Assembly (NCBI RefSeq): GCF_040739495.1
Contig: NZ_CP145263.1
Span: forward strand, 620,001-684,000
Direction of reading: 5' to 3'
DNA length: 64,000 nt
Source of the DNA: Staphylococcus capitis subsp. capitis
GTDB lineage: Bacteria > Bacillota > Bacilli > Staphylococcales > Staphylococcaceae
The notes under the pieces are model-generated. The model had not been told where the DNA came from. It made no database searches and saw only the letters and a list, made by a program, of their open reading frames with translations. Each line of letters begins with the position of its first letter. Position 1 is the stretch's first letter. A program made the translations under genes and the position numbers. Shown one piece after another: positions 63,585-64,000 of this stretch.

Positions 63585-64000
63585 CTATTTTTTCATGATC
63601 TTTTCGACGACTTCTGTCATATCATCATGTATGACTAAGTCAGCACTTTGATCATATGGTGTGCGATCACTATTGATTATTATTAAATTGTCACCTTTAA
63701 ATTCTGAAACGAAACCTGCTGCTGGTTGTACTACAAGTGAAGAACCTAGAACAACTAGCGTGTCAGCTTTTTGTATTTTTCCTAAAGCTCTGAATACTGT
63801 GTTTTGATTCAACATTTCTCCGTATAATACAATATCTGGTCTTATAATTTGCCCACATTTTTCACAATATCGAATGTGATTTTCCATCACTTGAGATTTT
63901 GAGTATTCATTGTAGCATTTGATACAGTAAAAGCGATTTAAAGTGCCGTGTAACTCATCGACATGACGACTTCCTGCATCTGAATGCAAGCCATCAATAT
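63585..64000 (-). CDS. Sir2-family NAD-dependent protein deacylase, partial
   Basis: The C-terminal ~138 residues; the frame runs off the window end, so the internal ATG at 63989 is not the start. IDGLHSDAGS is the sirtuin motif with the NAD-binding Asp and, one helix on, the catalytic His (ELHG). Zinc cysteines appear as CIKC and CEKC. GSSLVVQPAAGF binds NAD. It removes acyl groups from protein lysines. The gene converges on rpsI. Confidence 0.88.
   Translation of the reverse strand, partial: IDGLHSDAGSRHVDELHGTLNRFYCIKCYNEYSKSQVMENHIRYCEKCGQIIRPDIVLYGEMLNQNTVFRALGKIQKADTLVVLGSSLVVQPAAGFVSEFKGDNLIIINSDRTPYDQSADLVIHDDMTEVVEKIMKK

Overview
The window is a low-GC Firmicute chromosome segment, almost certainly Staphylococcus. 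Genes recognisable on sight include ssaA, rsp, sarR, sarV, fhuD2 and fmhA, and the gene order follows the S. aureus N315-type order (from memory) between ssaA and the S10 ribosomal operon. The proteins resemble S. aureus and S. epidermidis homologues without looking identical, so I read it as a coagulase-negative species. I do not assign the species. No transposase, phage gene, CRISPR array, rRNA or tRNA was seen; this is core chromosome.

Layout. (1) 1-6260: the 3' end of an nhaC-type antiporter gene, the secreted CHAP protein SsaA, and a regulatory block (AraC-type Rsp, a two-domain Sar protein, a small PH-like protein, SarR). (2) 6272-12600: the ureABCEFGD operon on the minus strand, with a divergent urea transporter. 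ureD carries a one-base deletion that splits it into two frames, so nickel loading of urease is probably lost in this strain. (3) 12700-17480: an acyl-CoA dehydrogenase-like gene, ferrichrome lipoprotein fhuD2 with a Fur-box-like site, a nucleoside hydrolase, bioY with a BirA-like operator, and a GNAT enzyme. (4) 17486-26946: the molybdenum region (fdhD, modABC, moeB, moaB, moaC, moeA-mobB-moaE-moaD-mobA-moaA), followed by sarV. (5) 27700-44230: mixed housekeeping and transport genes: an MFS/MarR pair, a VOC protein, fmhA, a large RND permease, an AEC carrier, glcU-gdh, topB, a purine permease and several small membrane proteins. (6) 44334-58500: the S10-spc-alpha ribosomal superoperon from rpsJ to rplQ, including secY, adk, infA and rpoA. 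(7) 58990-63416: ecfA1-ecfA2-ecfT-truA, then rplM-rpsI from its own promoter and leader. The window ends inside a sirtuin gene.

How the genes work together. Urea entry, urease and its maturation proteins form one pathway, broken at ureD. The mod, moa, moe, mob and fdhD genes import molybdate and build and install molybdenum cofactor for formate dehydrogenase or nitrate reductase. BioY (a biotin S component) and EcfA1A2T are parts of ECF vitamin transporters encoded far apart, as is usual for group II ECF systems.

The most unusual items are the ureD frameshift and the structured non-coding stretch between rplQ and ecfA1. That stretch has three consecutive terminator-like hairpins and a perfect 10-base complementarity between two hairpin loops, which suggests a small RNA or a complex 3' element. 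Candidate cis-acting leaders precede rpsJ, infA, rpsS and rplM.
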